From: Lachnospiraceae bacterium
Lineage (GTDB): Bacteria > Bacillota > Clostridia > Lachnospirales > Lachnospiraceae
Direction of reading: 5' to 3'
Assembly (NCBI GenBank): GCA_910576335.1
Contig: CAJTIU010000002.1
Location: forward strand, 299,482 to 363,481
DNA length: 64,000 nt
The position numbers were made by a program, and so were the translations under genes. Shown piece after piece: positions 53,479-62,749 of the stretch (positions within the stretch are counted from its first letter, which is position 1; each line of letters begins with the position of its first letter). The notes under the pieces were generated by a model. That model did not search any database and was not told where the DNA came from. It saw only the letters and a list, made by a program, of their open reading frames with translations.

Positions 53479-54987
53479 TTATTTAAGCTCTATCTCCTCC
53501 AGCTCCTTGGGCGGAATCTCATTCGAGGACGCTTTCACAAAGTCCTTAATCTTCTTCTGCGCTTTGGCAACCGGGATATTGGTTCCGGCTCCTGCCACAC
53601 ATCCTCCAGGGCATCCCATTCCCTCGATCAGGCAGCCGTTCATCTTCCCGGCTTTCGCAAGCGCCAGTACCTTCTTACACTCAGCAAGCCCTTCTGCATG
53701 CTCAATATTAACCTCTGTACCAGGATAGTATTCTCTGATACATTTCTCAATTGCCTCTGCAACACCGCCTGCAACCGCATAGCCCCGGCCTGCTCCTGTG
53801 GCATTGTGGAAGGAGGATTCCGCCTCATATTTTGTAAGGTCAATATCCTTTGCATCAAACATGGCCTGCAGCTCCTCAAAGGTTATAACAAAGTCCACAT
53901 CGCTTCGTACGGTTCTTCTCATAGCCTCCAGCTTCTTCGCAGCACATGGCCCGATAAAGACCACCTTTGCGTTCGGATGTTCCTTCTTAATCGTGCGGGC
54001 AGTGGCAACCATAGGCGTAAGCTCCTGGGATACCTGATCCACAAGATCCGGGAAATAGATCTTTGCCAGCATTGCCCAGGACGGGCAGCAGGAGGTCAGA
54101 AGGAACGGAAGCTCGCCTGTTGTTACTTTATTTACATAATGATGCGCCTCTGATACTGCACCGATGTCAGCGCCCAGAGCCACCTCATAGAACTCTGAGA
54201 ATCCAAGCTCCTGGAGGGCAGCCTTTAGATTCCTCGGAGTAATATTATCCCCGAACTGTCCTGCATATGCCGGTGCAATCTCTGCCACGATCTCATCTCC
54301 CTCTGCCAGGGCCCTGGCAAGCTGGAAGATCTGTGACTTGTCAGAAATCGCTCCAAAGGGGCAGTTTACCATACACATGCCACAGGAAACACATTTATCA
54401 TTATTAATCTTCGCACGTCCCTGCGCATCAGAGATAATTGCATTCACCCCGCACGCCTGCTGGCATGGACGCTCTTTCTTTGAAATCGCATCATAAGGGC
54501 ATGCAGACTTACACTTGCCGCACTTGATACACTTTTCCTGGTCTATGTATGACTTTCCGTTCACCATGGAAATGGCTCCTTTCGGACATACCTCCATACA
54601 GGGATGGGCAAGACAGCCCTTGCACATATTGCTGACCTCATATCCTCTTTCCTCACACGCCATACATGCGGAAGGAATCACCTGCATAAGCGGCGGTTCA
54701 TAATATTTATCAGAAATATTACTCGCCTCCACGCCCGCGGTCAGATGCACCGGCTTATCCTCAGGCCTTAAGGACAGGCCCATAGCAAGTCTTAAACGCT
54801 CTCTTACAATCGCCCGTGCACGATACACACTGTCACGGTACTTCGTCTCATCATTCACCATCCTGTATGGAATCTCTTCCATATCATTGTGCAGCGTCTC
54901 GGCATTTGCATGAAAGCCCAGCCTTGCCACCTCCTCAAACACCTGCCTGCGAATTTTTCTGACTGTCGTGTCAAGTCCACGTATCAT
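53479..54987 (-). CDS. Monomeric [FeFe] hydrogenase, group B-like
   Basis: Protein of 502 residues. An N-terminal helical domain (about 1-100) is followed by 4Fe-4S motifs: CMACEERG, CKGCLAHPCMEVCP, CIKCGKCKSACP, and CVSCGMCMVNCP. The H-cluster motifs come next: TSCCPSW near 297, FIGPCAAKK near 345, and the L3 motif EGMGCPGGCVAGAG near 460. It reduces protons or oxidises H2 with ferredoxin in the cytosol. The domain order and the GAG in L3 fit the group B clostridial enzymes, not the group A HydA1. A promoter (55058-55086) precedes it; maturases HydEFG are not in the window. Confidence 0.93.
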   Translation of the reverse strand: MIRGLDTTVRKIRRQVFEEVARLGFHANAETLHNDMEEIPYRMVNDETKYRDSVYRARAIVRERLRLAMGLSLRPEDKPVHLTAGVEASNISDKYYEPPLMQVIPSACMACEERGYEVSNMCKGCLAHPCMEVCPKGAISMVNGKSYIDQEKCIKCGKCKSACPYDAISKKERPCQQACGVNAIISDAQGRAKINNDKCVSCGMCMVNCPFGAISDKSQIFQLARALAEGDEIVAEIAPAYAGQFGDNITPRNLKAALQELGFSEFYEVALGADIGAVSEAHHYVNKVTTGELPFLLTSCCPSWAMLAKIYFPDLVDQVSQELTPMVATARTIKKEHPNAKVVFIGPCAAKKLEAMRRTVRSDVDFVITFEELQAMFDAKDIDLTKYEAESSFHNATGAGRGYAVAGGVAEAIEKCIREYYPGTEVNIEHAEGLAECKKVLALAKAGKMNGCLIEGMGCPGGCVAGAGTNIPVAKAQKKIKDFVKASSNEIPPKELEEIELK

Positions 54988-55057
54988 AACATAAGTTCCT
55001 CCTGTTGTTTTATTGTAACAGTTTGGACGTCCTCCCTGTTATTATATTCACATAGCT

Positions 55058-55086
55058 ATTGTACTTTATTTTCGTGTTGTTTACAA
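55058..55086 (-). promoter_or_regulatory. Promoter of the hydrogenase gene
   Basis: On the minus strand TTGTAA (55081-55086), 17-nt spacer, TACAAT (55058-55063). A closer TATAAT lies downstream without a good -35. The leader is about 65 nt. Confidence 0.6.
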
Positions 55087-55115
55087 GATACAATTCCAGT
55101 AACTATGCGTTACAC

Positions 55116-55141
55116 TGAGCGGACGGTTAGTCCGTGAATAG
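55116..55141 (+). repeat. 26-bp mini-repeat, copy 2
   Basis: Identical over 26 bases to the reverse strand of 50621-50646, flanked by the same ATGCGTTA block except for a 3-nt insertion. Contains the CGGAC/GTCCG stem and ends CCGTGAATAG. Confidence 0.75.
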
Positions 55142-55149
55142 CAGCAGCT

Positions 55150-55185
55150 ATTCAGCAGGTCTGCGCGCCCTGAAGGTACTGAACA
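55150..55185 (+). repeat. TTCAG...CTGAA mini-repeat, copy 2
   Basis: Shares ATTCAGCAGGTCTGC and TACTGAACA with 53421-53463. It follows the 26-bp repeat by 8 bp and ends just before the asnA stop codon at 55199. Confidence 0.55.
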
Positions 55186-55198
55186 ACTGCCATTTCTT

Positions 55199-56206
55199 CT
55201 ATAGCAGGAATATATCATTCTGTCTGCAGACTTCCCTCATTTCCCCCGGCCAGATGCTTGCCTGTACCTCTCCCACATGGGCGCGGTCTAAAAGCAGCAT
55301 ACAGAGCCTTGACTGACCGATTCCTCCGCCAATGGTAAGGGGAAGCTCTCCTGCAAGAAGCATCTTATGATAAGGAAGATCTCTTCTCTCCTCACAGCCT
55401 GCCTTCTTAAGCTGTTCATCCAGCGACTTCTCATCCACACGGATTCCCATGCTGGAAATTTCCAGGGCGCATTCCAGTGTGTCATGCCAAAACAGAATAT
55501 CTCCGTTCAGCTGCCAGTCATCATAATCCGGCGCACGTCCGTCATGAGGAATCCCGCTTTTGAGCTTATCTCCGATCTGCATCAAGAAGACGCATCCATA
55601 TTCCTTCGTAATCAGATTCTCCCGCTCCTTGGGCGTCTTATCCGGGTAACGGTCCTCTAACTCCTGGGATGTGAGAAATGTAATATCACCTGGCAGATGT
55701 TTTACCGCATTTGGATACCGGTACCACACCTCGTGCTGCATATGCTTAATGATCTTAAAGATGGTCCGCACAGTCTCCTCCAGTTTTTCCACCGTACGTT
55801 CCTCCCTTGTAATTACCTTCTCCCAGTCCCACTGATCCACATAGCAGGAATGCAGATTATCCGGCTCTTCGTCCCGGCGGATCGCATTCATGTTCGTATA
55901 CAGGCCCTCTCCCGGCTTGAATTTGTATTCATAGAGAGCCATACGCTTCCACTTTGCGAGGGAATGAACCACCTCCACCGTCTCTTTGGGGATCGCCGCC
56001 ATGTCAAACTGAACCGGCCGCTCCACGCCGTTCAGGTCATCGTTAAGACCACTACTTTTCTCCACAAACAGGGGGGCGGAGATTCGCTCCAGATTCATTT
56101 CCTTTCCAAATTCCTTTTGAAAGGTATCCCGTATGTATTTAATTGCTTCCTGTGTCTCCCGCACGGTCAGATGGGGATCATAATGTCTTGGTATCACTAA
56201 TGCCAT
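55199..56206 (-). CDS. asnA: Aspartate-ammonia ligase
   Basis: Protein of 335 residues, the usual length of AsnA, a class II synthetase-like enzyme that makes asparagine from aspartate, ammonia and ATP. Motifs seen are [25 protein letters not shown] near 42, [10 protein letters not shown] near 83, DQWDWEKVI near 118, and the C-terminal [14 protein letters not shown] near 290. It starts 45 bp past metH on the same strand. The Trp-rich C terminus is complete. Confidence 0.97.
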   Translation of the reverse strand: MALVIPRHYDPHLTVRETQEAIKYIRDTFQKEFGKEMNLERISAPLFVEKSSGLNDDLNGVERPVQFDMAAIPKETVEVVHSLAKWKRMALYEYKFKPGEGLYTNMNAIRRDEEPDNLHSCYVDQWDWEKVITREERTVEKLEETVRTIFKIIKHMQHEVWYRYPNAVKHLPGDITFLTSQELEDRYPDKTPKERENLITKEYGCVFLMQIGDKLKSGIPHDGRAPDYDDWQLNGDILFWHDTLECALEISSMGIRVDEKSLDEQLKKAGCEERRDLPYHKMLLAGELPLTIGGGIGQSRLCMLLLDRAHVGEVQASIWPGEMREVCRQNDIFLL

Positions 56207-56251
56207 TGTTCTGATTCTCCTTTTTTGTTTTCTATATCATGATATACCAGG

Positions 56252-58645
56252 TTATGCGAAGCAGCTCTGTGCATAATAGACAGACTGCATTGCATCCTTT
56301 CCGTAGAAATCAGCTCCGATCATATCTGCATACTCCTGATTCAATACAGCCCCGCCAACCATGACCTTACAGTCCGGTTTTTTCTCTCTCAGCAGCTGGA
56401 TGGTTTCCTCCATACTGACCACAGTGGTTGTCATCAGGGCACTTAAGCCTACAAGCTTTACATTATTACGGATGGCAGCATCCACAATCTTTTCGGGATC
56501 CACATCCTTTCCAAGATCAATCACATCAAAGCTGTAATTCTCCAGCAGTACCTTCACAATATTTTTTCCAATATCATGTATATCGCCTTTTACTGTTGCA
56601 AGAACGATTTTTTCTTTTTTCTGCTCTTCATCCCCGGCCTGTGCAAGCGCATCCTTTAAAACAGCAAATGCAATCTTCGCGGCATCCGCACTCATAAGAA
56701 GCTGAGGCAGAAATACGGTTCCCTTTTCAAAACCCTTTCCTACTGTATCAAGAGCTGGTATCATATCCTCGTTGATAATCTCCAGAGGCTTTTTCTCAGA
56801 CAGAAGCTCCCGGGCTGCATGATGCGCCTCTTCCTTCAGTCCCTTCTCAATAGCAGACTTTAATGTAACCCTTGTATCCTTTACCGCAGGAGCTGCATTC
56901 TTCTGGCCTGCATACTGTCCGATATACCGTTCACAGTTCTTGTCATAATTCATCAGTGCACAGTAGGAATACCAGGAACGCATCATATCCTCAGACAGTG
57001 GATTGATTATTGCCGCGCTTAGTCCTGCATGCATGGCCAGGCTAAAGAAGTTCGAATTCACGGCCTGACGGCAGGGAAGTCCAAAGGAAATGTTAGAGAC
57101 CCCCAGCACGGTACATACCCCATACTGCTCTTTTACCAGCTTCAAAGCCTCCAGAGTCGTCCTTGCGCCCTCCGGATCGGAGCTTATCGTCATGGCAAGA
57201 ACATCTATAACAAGGTCCTTCCTGGGGATTTTGTACTTTTCTGCTTCCCGGATAATTTTTCCGGCAATAGCCGCCCTGCCCTCCGGGGTATCCGGAATAC
57301 CATCCTCATCAAGAGTCAGTCCTACTACTACCCCGCCATACTTCTGAATCAGCGGAAAGACAGCATCCATAGACTCCTGCTTTCCGTTTACGGAATTTAC
57401 CATGGGTTTTCCGTTGTAAATCCGCATGGCGGCCTCAAGAGCTTTCACATCCACTGTATCAATCTGAAGAGGAAGGCTCGTCACACTCTGAAGCTCTGTC
57501 ACAGTCTCTTTCATAAGCGCAGGCTCGTCAATGTCCGGAAGCCCTACATTCACATCCAGGATATGTGCTCCAGCATCCTGCTGTGCAATCCCCTCCCGCA
57601 GAATATATTCAATGTCATTCTCTTTTAATGCCTGTTTAAACCTTTTCTTTCCTGTAGGATTGATCCGCTCCCCGATCACGCGGGGTTCAGCTCCTAAAAT
57701 CACTGCTTTTCCATAGGAGGAAACAATTGTATACTCCTTCGGCTCCCTCTTTTCTCTTTTCGAAAGGTCCTTAAGCTTTTCCGTCTTCTTAACCAGGGCG
57801 CGGATATGCCTGGGCGTCGTCCCGCAGCAGCCTCCAACAGCACTTGCTCCCTTCTCCACAATCTCACGCATGACTTTTGCAAATTCTGCCGGTGAGACAT
57901 CATAATAGACCTGTCCGTCCTTCTGCTTCGGCAGACCTGCATTGGGTTTGACAATAACCGGGACAGTGGCATATTTCAGAATCTCCTCGAGTATGGGAAG
58001 CATCTGTTCCGGTCCCATGCCGCAATTAATCCCCAGTGCGTCTACCTTAAGCCCTTCTAAGAGGGCAACCACTGACGGAACGTCCCCTCCTGTAAGAAGC
58101 TTGCCATTCTCATCAAAAATCATGGTGGCAAAGACCGGGAGCTTTGTGTTTTCCTTTGCTGCCAGCACCGCAGCCTTCACCTCATAGGTATCACTCATGG
58201 TTTCAATATGAATCAGGTCGGCTCCCGCCTCTTCCCCGTACCGCACCACTTCCTTATATGCCTCATAGGCATCCTCAAAGCTCAGGTCACCCATGGGCTT
58301 TAGAAGTTTTCCGGTAGGTCCGAGATCAAGAGCTGCATATACCTCCCTCCCATCATGGACACCCATCCAGGCTCCCTCTTTTACATTCACCACAGCCGCT
58401 GCCACAATATCCTCAAGCTCAAACTCTGTATTATGAAATTTCAGTGCATTTGCTCCGAATGTATTCGTAAGCACAATATCACTGCCGGCTTCAAAATACT
58501 GCCTGTGGATATCAACCATCTCTTCCGTATGCGTCAGGTTCCATGTCTCTGGCAGTTCTCCCGCCTTCATCCCCTTCTCCTGGAGAAGCGTCCCGGTACC
58601 TCCGTCAAAATAAAGCAGTTCTTTTCCAAGTCTTTCTAGTATCAT
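56252..58645 (-). CDS. metH: Cobalamin-dependent methionine synthase, core without reactivation domain
   Basis: Protein of 797 residues: homocysteine-binding domain (about 1-290) with zinc cysteines in GINCGMG near 205 and GGCCGTTPRH near 270, pterin-binding domain (about 315-590) with GERINPTGKKRF, and B12 cap and binding domains (about 600-797) with GDIHDIGKNIV near 692. The AdoMet-binding reactivation domain of E. coli MetH is missing and is encoded by the next upstream gene. Methyl groups come from MetF two genes upstream. No SAM riboswitch is seen. Confidence 0.95.
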   Translation of the reverse strand: MILERLGKELLYFDGGTGTLLQEKGMKAGELPETWNLTHTEEMVDIHRQYFEAGSDIVLTNTFGANALKFHNTEFELEDIVAAAVVNVKEGAWMGVHDGREVYAALDLGPTGKLLKPMGDLSFEDAYEAYKEVVRYGEEAGADLIHIETMSDTYEVKAAVLAAKENTKLPVFATMIFDENGKLLTGGDVPSVVALLEGLKVDALGINCGMGPEQMLPILEEILKYATVPVIVKPNAGLPKQKDGQVYYDVSPAEFAKVMREIVEKGASAVGGCCGTTPRHIRALVKKTEKLKDLSKREKREPKEYTIVSSYGKAVILGAEPRVIGERINPTGKKRFKQALKENDIEYILREGIAQQDAGAHILDVNVGLPDIDEPALMKETVTELQSVTSLPLQIDTVDVKALEAAMRIYNGKPMVNSVNGKQESMDAVFPLIQKYGGVVVGLTLDEDGIPDTPEGRAAIAGKIIREAEKYKIPRKDLVIDVLAMTISSDPEGARTTLEALKLVKEQYGVCTVLGVSNISFGLPCRQAVNSNFFSLAMHAGLSAAIINPLSEDMMRSWYSYCALMNYDKNCERYIGQYAGQKNAAPAVKDTRVTLKSAIEKGLKEEAHHAARELLSEKKPLEIINEDMIPALDTVGKGFEKGTVFLPQLLMSADAAKIAFAVLKDALAQAGDEEQKKEKIVLATVKGDIHDIGKNIVKVLLENYSFDVIDLGKDVDPEKIVDAAIRNNVKLVGLSALMTTTVVSMEETIQLLREKKPDCKVMVGGAVLNQEYADMIGADFYGKDAMQSVYYAQSCFA

Positions 58646-58686
58646 CTGTGCTTTGCTCCTTTTTGTCCTTAATCTGTAATTTTATG

Positions 58687-59385
58687 TTAATCACTGCATG
58701 CACGGGACTCTGGCTTTTCCAGAACACGCTGTCCCTCCTGCCGCCGGTAAATACAGTCTGTTTTTCCGCATTCCTCACATCCTTTTCTGTGGCATGGAAC
58801 CTCTTCTTTGCTGATCCCGATTACTGCTGTCACTGATTTGGAAGGGGTAAGCATATACCGGTCTGTCATCGTAAGCCCGATCTTCTTTGCACATTCCAGC
58901 ATACGGATCACATCCTCCTGATGTGAAATGTCAAAATCCCCATACCCCGGACTAAAACGCGGTCTCAGATAGCATCCTTCCATTTCAGCCACTTTCCTGT
59001 GCTCCTCCTGCCAGTCATCCAGGTACTCTTCTAAAAGAGCAGCCGCGCACGCCTGCAGCACAACTGTCTTTGACATATCCATAAGGGAATACCGCCGAAG
59101 CAGCATATCCACCTCTATTCCAAGGGTTGCACCCAGCATCACTGCCTCCTGGCAGCCCCTCATATTCTTTGCAAGATTCTTGCTTCTAATCTCTAACTCT
59201 CCGATTTTCACTCCGCCGTCATCAGGAACCTCCAACTCAAAGATGCGATAGACGATCCGACATTTCGCCGTCCTGTCAAGCTCCTTAAAGGAATCCCTAA
59301 TCAGCGTCTCTGTCTTTTCGTCTACCGCATGTCTTCCATATCCAAGATAACGGACGGCCTCTTTTTCTCTCCTGTCCATATCCAT
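58687..59385 (-). CDS. Methionine synthase reactivation-domain protein
   Basis: Protein of 232 residues with the Met_synt_B12 fold as a stand-alone protein. YLRPRFSPGYGDFD near 135 carries the RxxxGY SAM-binding pattern. It should dock on MetH to reductively methylate inactive cob(II)alamin using AdoMet. The C terminus adds a Cys cluster (CHRKGCEECGKTDC), typical of clostridial versions and perhaps metal- or redox-binding. It lies between metF and metH on the same strand. Confidence 0.9.
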   Translation of the reverse strand: MDMDRREKEAVRYLGYGRHAVDEKTETLIRDSFKELDRTAKCRIVYRIFELEVPDDGGVKIGELEIRSKNLAKNMRGCQEAVMLGATLGIEVDMLLRRYSLMDMSKTVVLQACAAALLEEYLDDWQEEHRKVAEMEGCYLRPRFSPGYGDFDISHQEDVIRMLECAKKIGLTMTDRYMLTPSKSVTAVIGISKEEVPCHRKGCEECGKTDCIYRRQEGQRVLEKPESRACSD

Positions 59386-59465
59386 AATGCCTCAGTTCAG
59401 ATACATCTGTCTGAAAATTCTGCCAGTCCTTTCGCTAAATCTGCAATCAGCAAACCTGCTGAATC

Positions 59466-60347
59466 TTATGCTTCTGTCTTTACAATACTCGAAAGATTAC
59501 TCATGATTGCCGCAGCCACCTCTGGCTTATTCATGGAATAGACATGAACATGGTTGATACCATTGGCAATCAGATCAATAATCTGATCTGTCGCATAGGC
59601 TATTCCCGCCTGCTTCATGGCCTCAGGATCCTCGCCGAACCGGTCAAGTATCGCCACAAATCTCTGAGGAAGCACAGTGCCGGACAGTTCCAGCGTTCTC
59701 TTCATCTGCTTCGCGTTGGTAATTGGCATAATCCCTGGAAGCACCGGAATCGTGATACCCTTCTCCCTGATTCTGTAAAGGAAATTATACAGGATATTAT
59801 TATCAAAAAACATCTGTGTCGTAAGAAAGTCCACCCCACAGTCCACCTTGTGCTTCAGATTCATAATATCATCCTTCTTATGCTCCGTCTCTACATGCCC
59901 TTCCGGATAACACGCAGCCCCAATACAAAATTCTCCCTGGGTCTTAATATCCTCAATAAGCTCACAGGCATATCTGTACTGTCCTGGAAGAGGAAACGCC
60001 ATGTCCTTTGGCCTGTCTCCCCGAAGCGCCAGAATATTCTCAATCTTCTGCTCCTTCAGTTCTTCAATCACCTTATGCACCTCATCCTTCGTAGAAGATA
60101 CGCAGGTCAGATGCGCAAGGCTCGTAACCCCTAATTCTTTAATATGTGAAGCAATCTTCACTGTATTTTTGCTCGTACCGCCGCCCGCGCCATAGGTCAC
60201 ACTGATATATGACGGTTTTAACGCTGCAATCCTGTCTGCCGCGGACAAAACGCTTTCATACCCCGCCTCCGTTTTCGGAGGAAATATTTCAAATGAAATA
60301 TGCGGATCTGTATCCTTCAATATGTCTTTTATCTTACATGTCATCAT
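59466..60347 (-). CDS. metF: 5,10-methylenetetrahydrofolate reductase
   Basis: About 293 residues of the FAD-containing MetF family: SFEIFPPKTEAGYE near 19, YISVTYGAGGGTS near 50, HLTCVSS near 80, ALRGDRPKD near 115, and the FFDNN segment near 183. It makes 5-methyl-THF for MetH. The ATG at 60347 (or 60344) lies inside the last codons of glgA, with AGG 6 nt upstream; the frame runs 47 codons further within glgA. The overlap ties methionine genes to the glycogen synthase transcript. Confidence 0.93.
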   Translation of the reverse strand: MMTCKIKDILKDTDPHISFEIFPPKTEAGYESVLSAADRIAALKPSYISVTYGAGGGTSKNTVKIASHIKELGVTSLAHLTCVSSTKDEVHKVIEELKEQKIENILALRGDRPKDMAFPLPGQYRYACELIEDIKTQGEFCIGAACYPEGHVETEHKKDDIMNLKHKVDCGVDFLTTQMFFDNNILYNFLYRIREKGITIPVLPGIMPITNAKQMKRTLELSGTVLPQRFVAILDRFGEDPEAMKQAGIAYATDQIIDLIANGINHVHVYSMNKPEVAAAIMSNLSSIVKTEA

Positions 60348-61770
60348 ATAATGCCTCATACTGTTTTGCGGAATTCTTCCAGGAGAAGTCCTTCTCCATT
60401 CCCCGTTCTGCAATCTTATTCCAGTCTCTCTTTCTGTCGTAGTAAATCCTCTCTGCATAGCGGATCGTGCCAAGCATCTCGTGAGCATTATAATTCAGGA
60501 AACTGAAGCCGGTTCCTGTCTTCTCATACTCATTATACGCCTCCACCGTATCCTTAAGACCTCCTGTCTCCCTTACAATCGGAACGGTTCCATACTTAAG
60601 GCTCATAAGCTGGCTTAAGCCGCAGGGCTCAAAGAGCGACGGCATAAGGAACGCGTCACTTGCAGCATATATTCTGTGGGACAGAGGCTCAGAGTAATAA
60701 ATATTCGCTGATACTTTACCCTGATACTTCCATTCAAAATGCCGGAACATATTCTCGTACTGTTCCTCTCCGGTTCCGAGAACCACGATCTGCACCGCAT
60801 CCTGACAAAGCTCATCCATGATATAAGCTACCAGATCGAATCCCTTCTGGTCCGTAAGTCTGGATACAATCCCGATCATCATAATCTTCGGATCCTGCTC
60901 CAGATTAAGCTCCTTCTGAAGGGCAATCTTATTCTTTACCTTCTCCTTACGGAAACTCTCAACATTATAGTTCTTTTCAATACATGTGTCTGTCTCCGGA
61001 TTAAAATCATCATAGTCGATTCCGTTCACAATACCGGACAGGCAGTTAGAACGGGCACGCATCAGACCGTCAAGCTTCTCCCCGTAGAATGGCATCTTAA
61101 TCTCTTCTGCATATGAGTTACTTACGGTTGTGATCCGGTCAGCATATACGATTCCGCCCTTCAGATAATTAGCATCCTTATAAGCCTCCAGCTTGTCCGG
61201 TGCAAAATAATACTGAGGCAGTCCCGTAATGTCCCTTACTCTCTTCGTATCCCATGTCCCCTGGAACTTCAGATTATGGATTGTCATAATCGTCTTAATT
61301 CCACGGTAGTATTCATTCGAATAGCGGAAATTATCCAGAAATATGGGGACAAGCCCTGTCTGCCAGTCATGGCAGTGGATAATATCCGGTCTGAAATTAA
61401 TTACAGGAAGTGCACTTAACACTGCTTTGGAGAAAAATGCAAACTTTTCTATGTCCGCATACATATCCCCATATGGTGCAAAACCGTTAAAATAGTATTC
61501 ATTATCTATAAAGTAGAATGTAATCCCATCGTACTGTGTCTCCAGTACTCCTACGTACTGTGTCCTCCATCCAAGATCCATGTAAAAATGGCTGTGGTAT
61601 GTCAGCTTTTCCTTCCACTGTTCTTTCATACACATGTACTTCGGAAGCATGACTCTTACATCATATTTTTCTTTATCAAAATTCTTAGGCAGGGTTCCTG
61701 CCACATCTGCAAGCCCTCCTGTCTTTATAAATGGCACTGCCTCTGAAGTTGCAAAAAGTATTTTTTTCAT
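60334..61770 (-). CDS. glgA: Glycogen synthase (ADP-glucose type)
   Basis: Protein of 478 residues, the full length of bacterial GlgA (GT5). The N-terminal KTGGLADVAGTLPK carries the ADP-glucose-binding Lys, HDWQTGLVP the catalytic His near 135, and the C-terminal domain has LFEPCGLSQLMSLKYGT near 385. It extends alpha-1,4-glucan in the cytosol. The partners glgC, glgB and glgP are not in the window. A TATAAT lies in the 69-bp gap to spo0A, so it may have its own promoter. It overlaps metF. Confidence 0.95.
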   Translation of the reverse strand: MKKILFATSEAVPFIKTGGLADVAGTLPKNFDKEKYDVRVMLPKYMCMKEQWKEKLTYHSHFYMDLGWRTQYVGVLETQYDGITFYFIDNEYYFNGFAPYGDMYADIEKFAFFSKAVLSALPVINFRPDIIHCHDWQTGLVPIFLDNFRYSNEYYRGIKTIMTIHNLKFQGTWDTKRVRDITGLPQYYFAPDKLEAYKDANYLKGGIVYADRITTVSNSYAEEIKMPFYGEKLDGLMRARSNCLSGIVNGIDYDDFNPETDTCIEKNYNVESFRKEKVKNKIALQKELNLEQDPKIMMIGIVSRLTDQKGFDLVAYIMDELCQDAVQIVVLGTGEEQYENMFRHFEWKYQGKVSANIYYSEPLSHRIYAASDAFLMPSLFEPCGLSQLMSLKYGTVPIVRETGGLKDTVEAYNEYEKTGTGFSFLNYNAHEMLGTIRYAERIYYDRKRDWNKIAERGMEKDFSWKNSAKQYEALYDDM

Positions 61771-61839
61771 CGTTCTCTTCCTCCCGACTTTGCGATATCT
61801 TATATGTATTATACCGCATTTCTCCCCGGAAGGAAAGTA

Positions 61840-62634
61840 TTATCTGTTTTTATATTCTAAACGAATTGTATCTGCAATAAGTGCAATGAACTCTGAGTTG
61901 GTCGGTTTTCCCTTACCATTGCTTACCGTATAGCCGAACAACTCATCTAATGTATCCAGCTTTCCTCTGCTCCACGCCACCTCAATTGCATGCCGGATCG
62001 CCCTTTCTACGCGGCTTGACGTTGTCTGATGCTTTTTTGCTACCGTTGGATATAAGACCTTCGTAATGGCGTTCAGAACATCCATATCCTCGATTGACAT
62101 AATAATTGCATCCCTTAAGTAATGGTACCCTTTAATATGTGCAGGAATTCCGATTTCATGAATCATATCTGTCACCCTGGCTTCCAGATTCATCTTTTTC
62201 GGCCTGAGCGCCGCCTCCTGGGACGGTTCTCCCATATATCTTGTCTCATATCTGGCGGCATGTCCGACACTTTTTATCCGGTTCAGCACCGTCTCATTAT
62301 TAAATGGCTTGAGAATGTAATAATTAGCCCCCTTTCTGAAAGCATCTTCTGTAATTCGTTCCTGACTTACCGCTGTCACGATAATAAACCCCGGCCGCTT
62401 CTCAATCTCCTTATCCTTGTTCACCATATCCATCACACTTAATCCGTCCATTTTCGGCATAATCAGATCAAGAAGCATCACATCCGGCTGTTTTTCTTTG
62501 ATAATTGAGTAGGCTTCCTCCCCATTATTCGCTTTACCTACCAGATTCAGGCTCTCGTCCGCATCAATTATTTCGCCAAGTAAATCCAGTATTCTTTCAT
62601 TATCGTCGGCTATTGCTACTGCTATTTCTCCCAT
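61840..62634 (-). CDS. spo0A: Sporulation master regulator
   Basis: About 264 residues: receiver (IADDNERIL, phosphoacceptor in [11 protein letters not shown] near 55, Lys in ILKPFN) and the Spo0A C-terminal DNA-binding domain with [20 protein letters not shown]. It controls entry into sporulation by binding TGTCGAA boxes. The ATG at 62634 is 11 nt from AGGAGG; the ATG at 62643 is only 2 nt from it. It follows spoIVB, the conserved clostridial order. Confidence 0.97.
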   Translation of the reverse strand: MGEIAVAIADDNERILDLLGEIIDADESLNLVGKANNGEEAYSIIKEKQPDVMLLDLIMPKMDGLSVMDMVNKDKEIEKRPGFIIVTAVSQERITEDAFRKGANYYILKPFNNETVLNRIKSVGHAARYETRYMGEPSQEAALRPKKMNLEARVTDMIHEIGIPAHIKGYHYLRDAIIMSIEDMDVLNAITKVLYPTVAKKHQTTSSRVERAIRHAIEVAWSRGKLDTLDELFGYTVSNGKGKPTNSEFIALIADTIRLEYKNR

Positions 62635-62677
62635 TTCCCACATTTCCTCCTTTCTATACTATAAACCGTCAAATCCC

Positions 62678-62706
62678 ATTATATATTTCGGCATACCTCA
62701 AATCAA
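62678..62706 (-). promoter_or_regulatory. SigmaA-type promoter of spo0A
   Basis: On the minus strand TTGATT (62701-62706), 17-nt spacer, TATAAT (62678-62683), about 44 bp before the start codon at 62634. A sigmaH-type sequence is not clear. Confidence 0.65.
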
Positions 62707-62714
62707 GAAATTGC

Positions 62715-62742
62715 TGTCGTAAAAATACTATATTTTTCGACA
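62715..62742. promoter_or_regulatory. 0A-box palindrome between spoIVB and spo0A
   Basis: The minus strand has a perfect 0A box TGTCGAA (62736-62742), and the plus strand a near match TGTCGTA (62715-62721), arranged as an inverted repeat just upstream of the spo0A -35. This fits Spo0A autoregulation. The same palindrome could form an AT-rich terminator hairpin for spoIVB, 8 bp past its stop. Confidence 0.6.
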
Positions 62743-62749
62743 GGTTCTT

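Noticed and set aside
59386-59465. Possible SAM riboswitch in front of the methionine genes
   Set aside because: Gaps between metF, the reactivation gene and metH are under 90 bp, and metF starts inside glgA; no S-box helices were seen.
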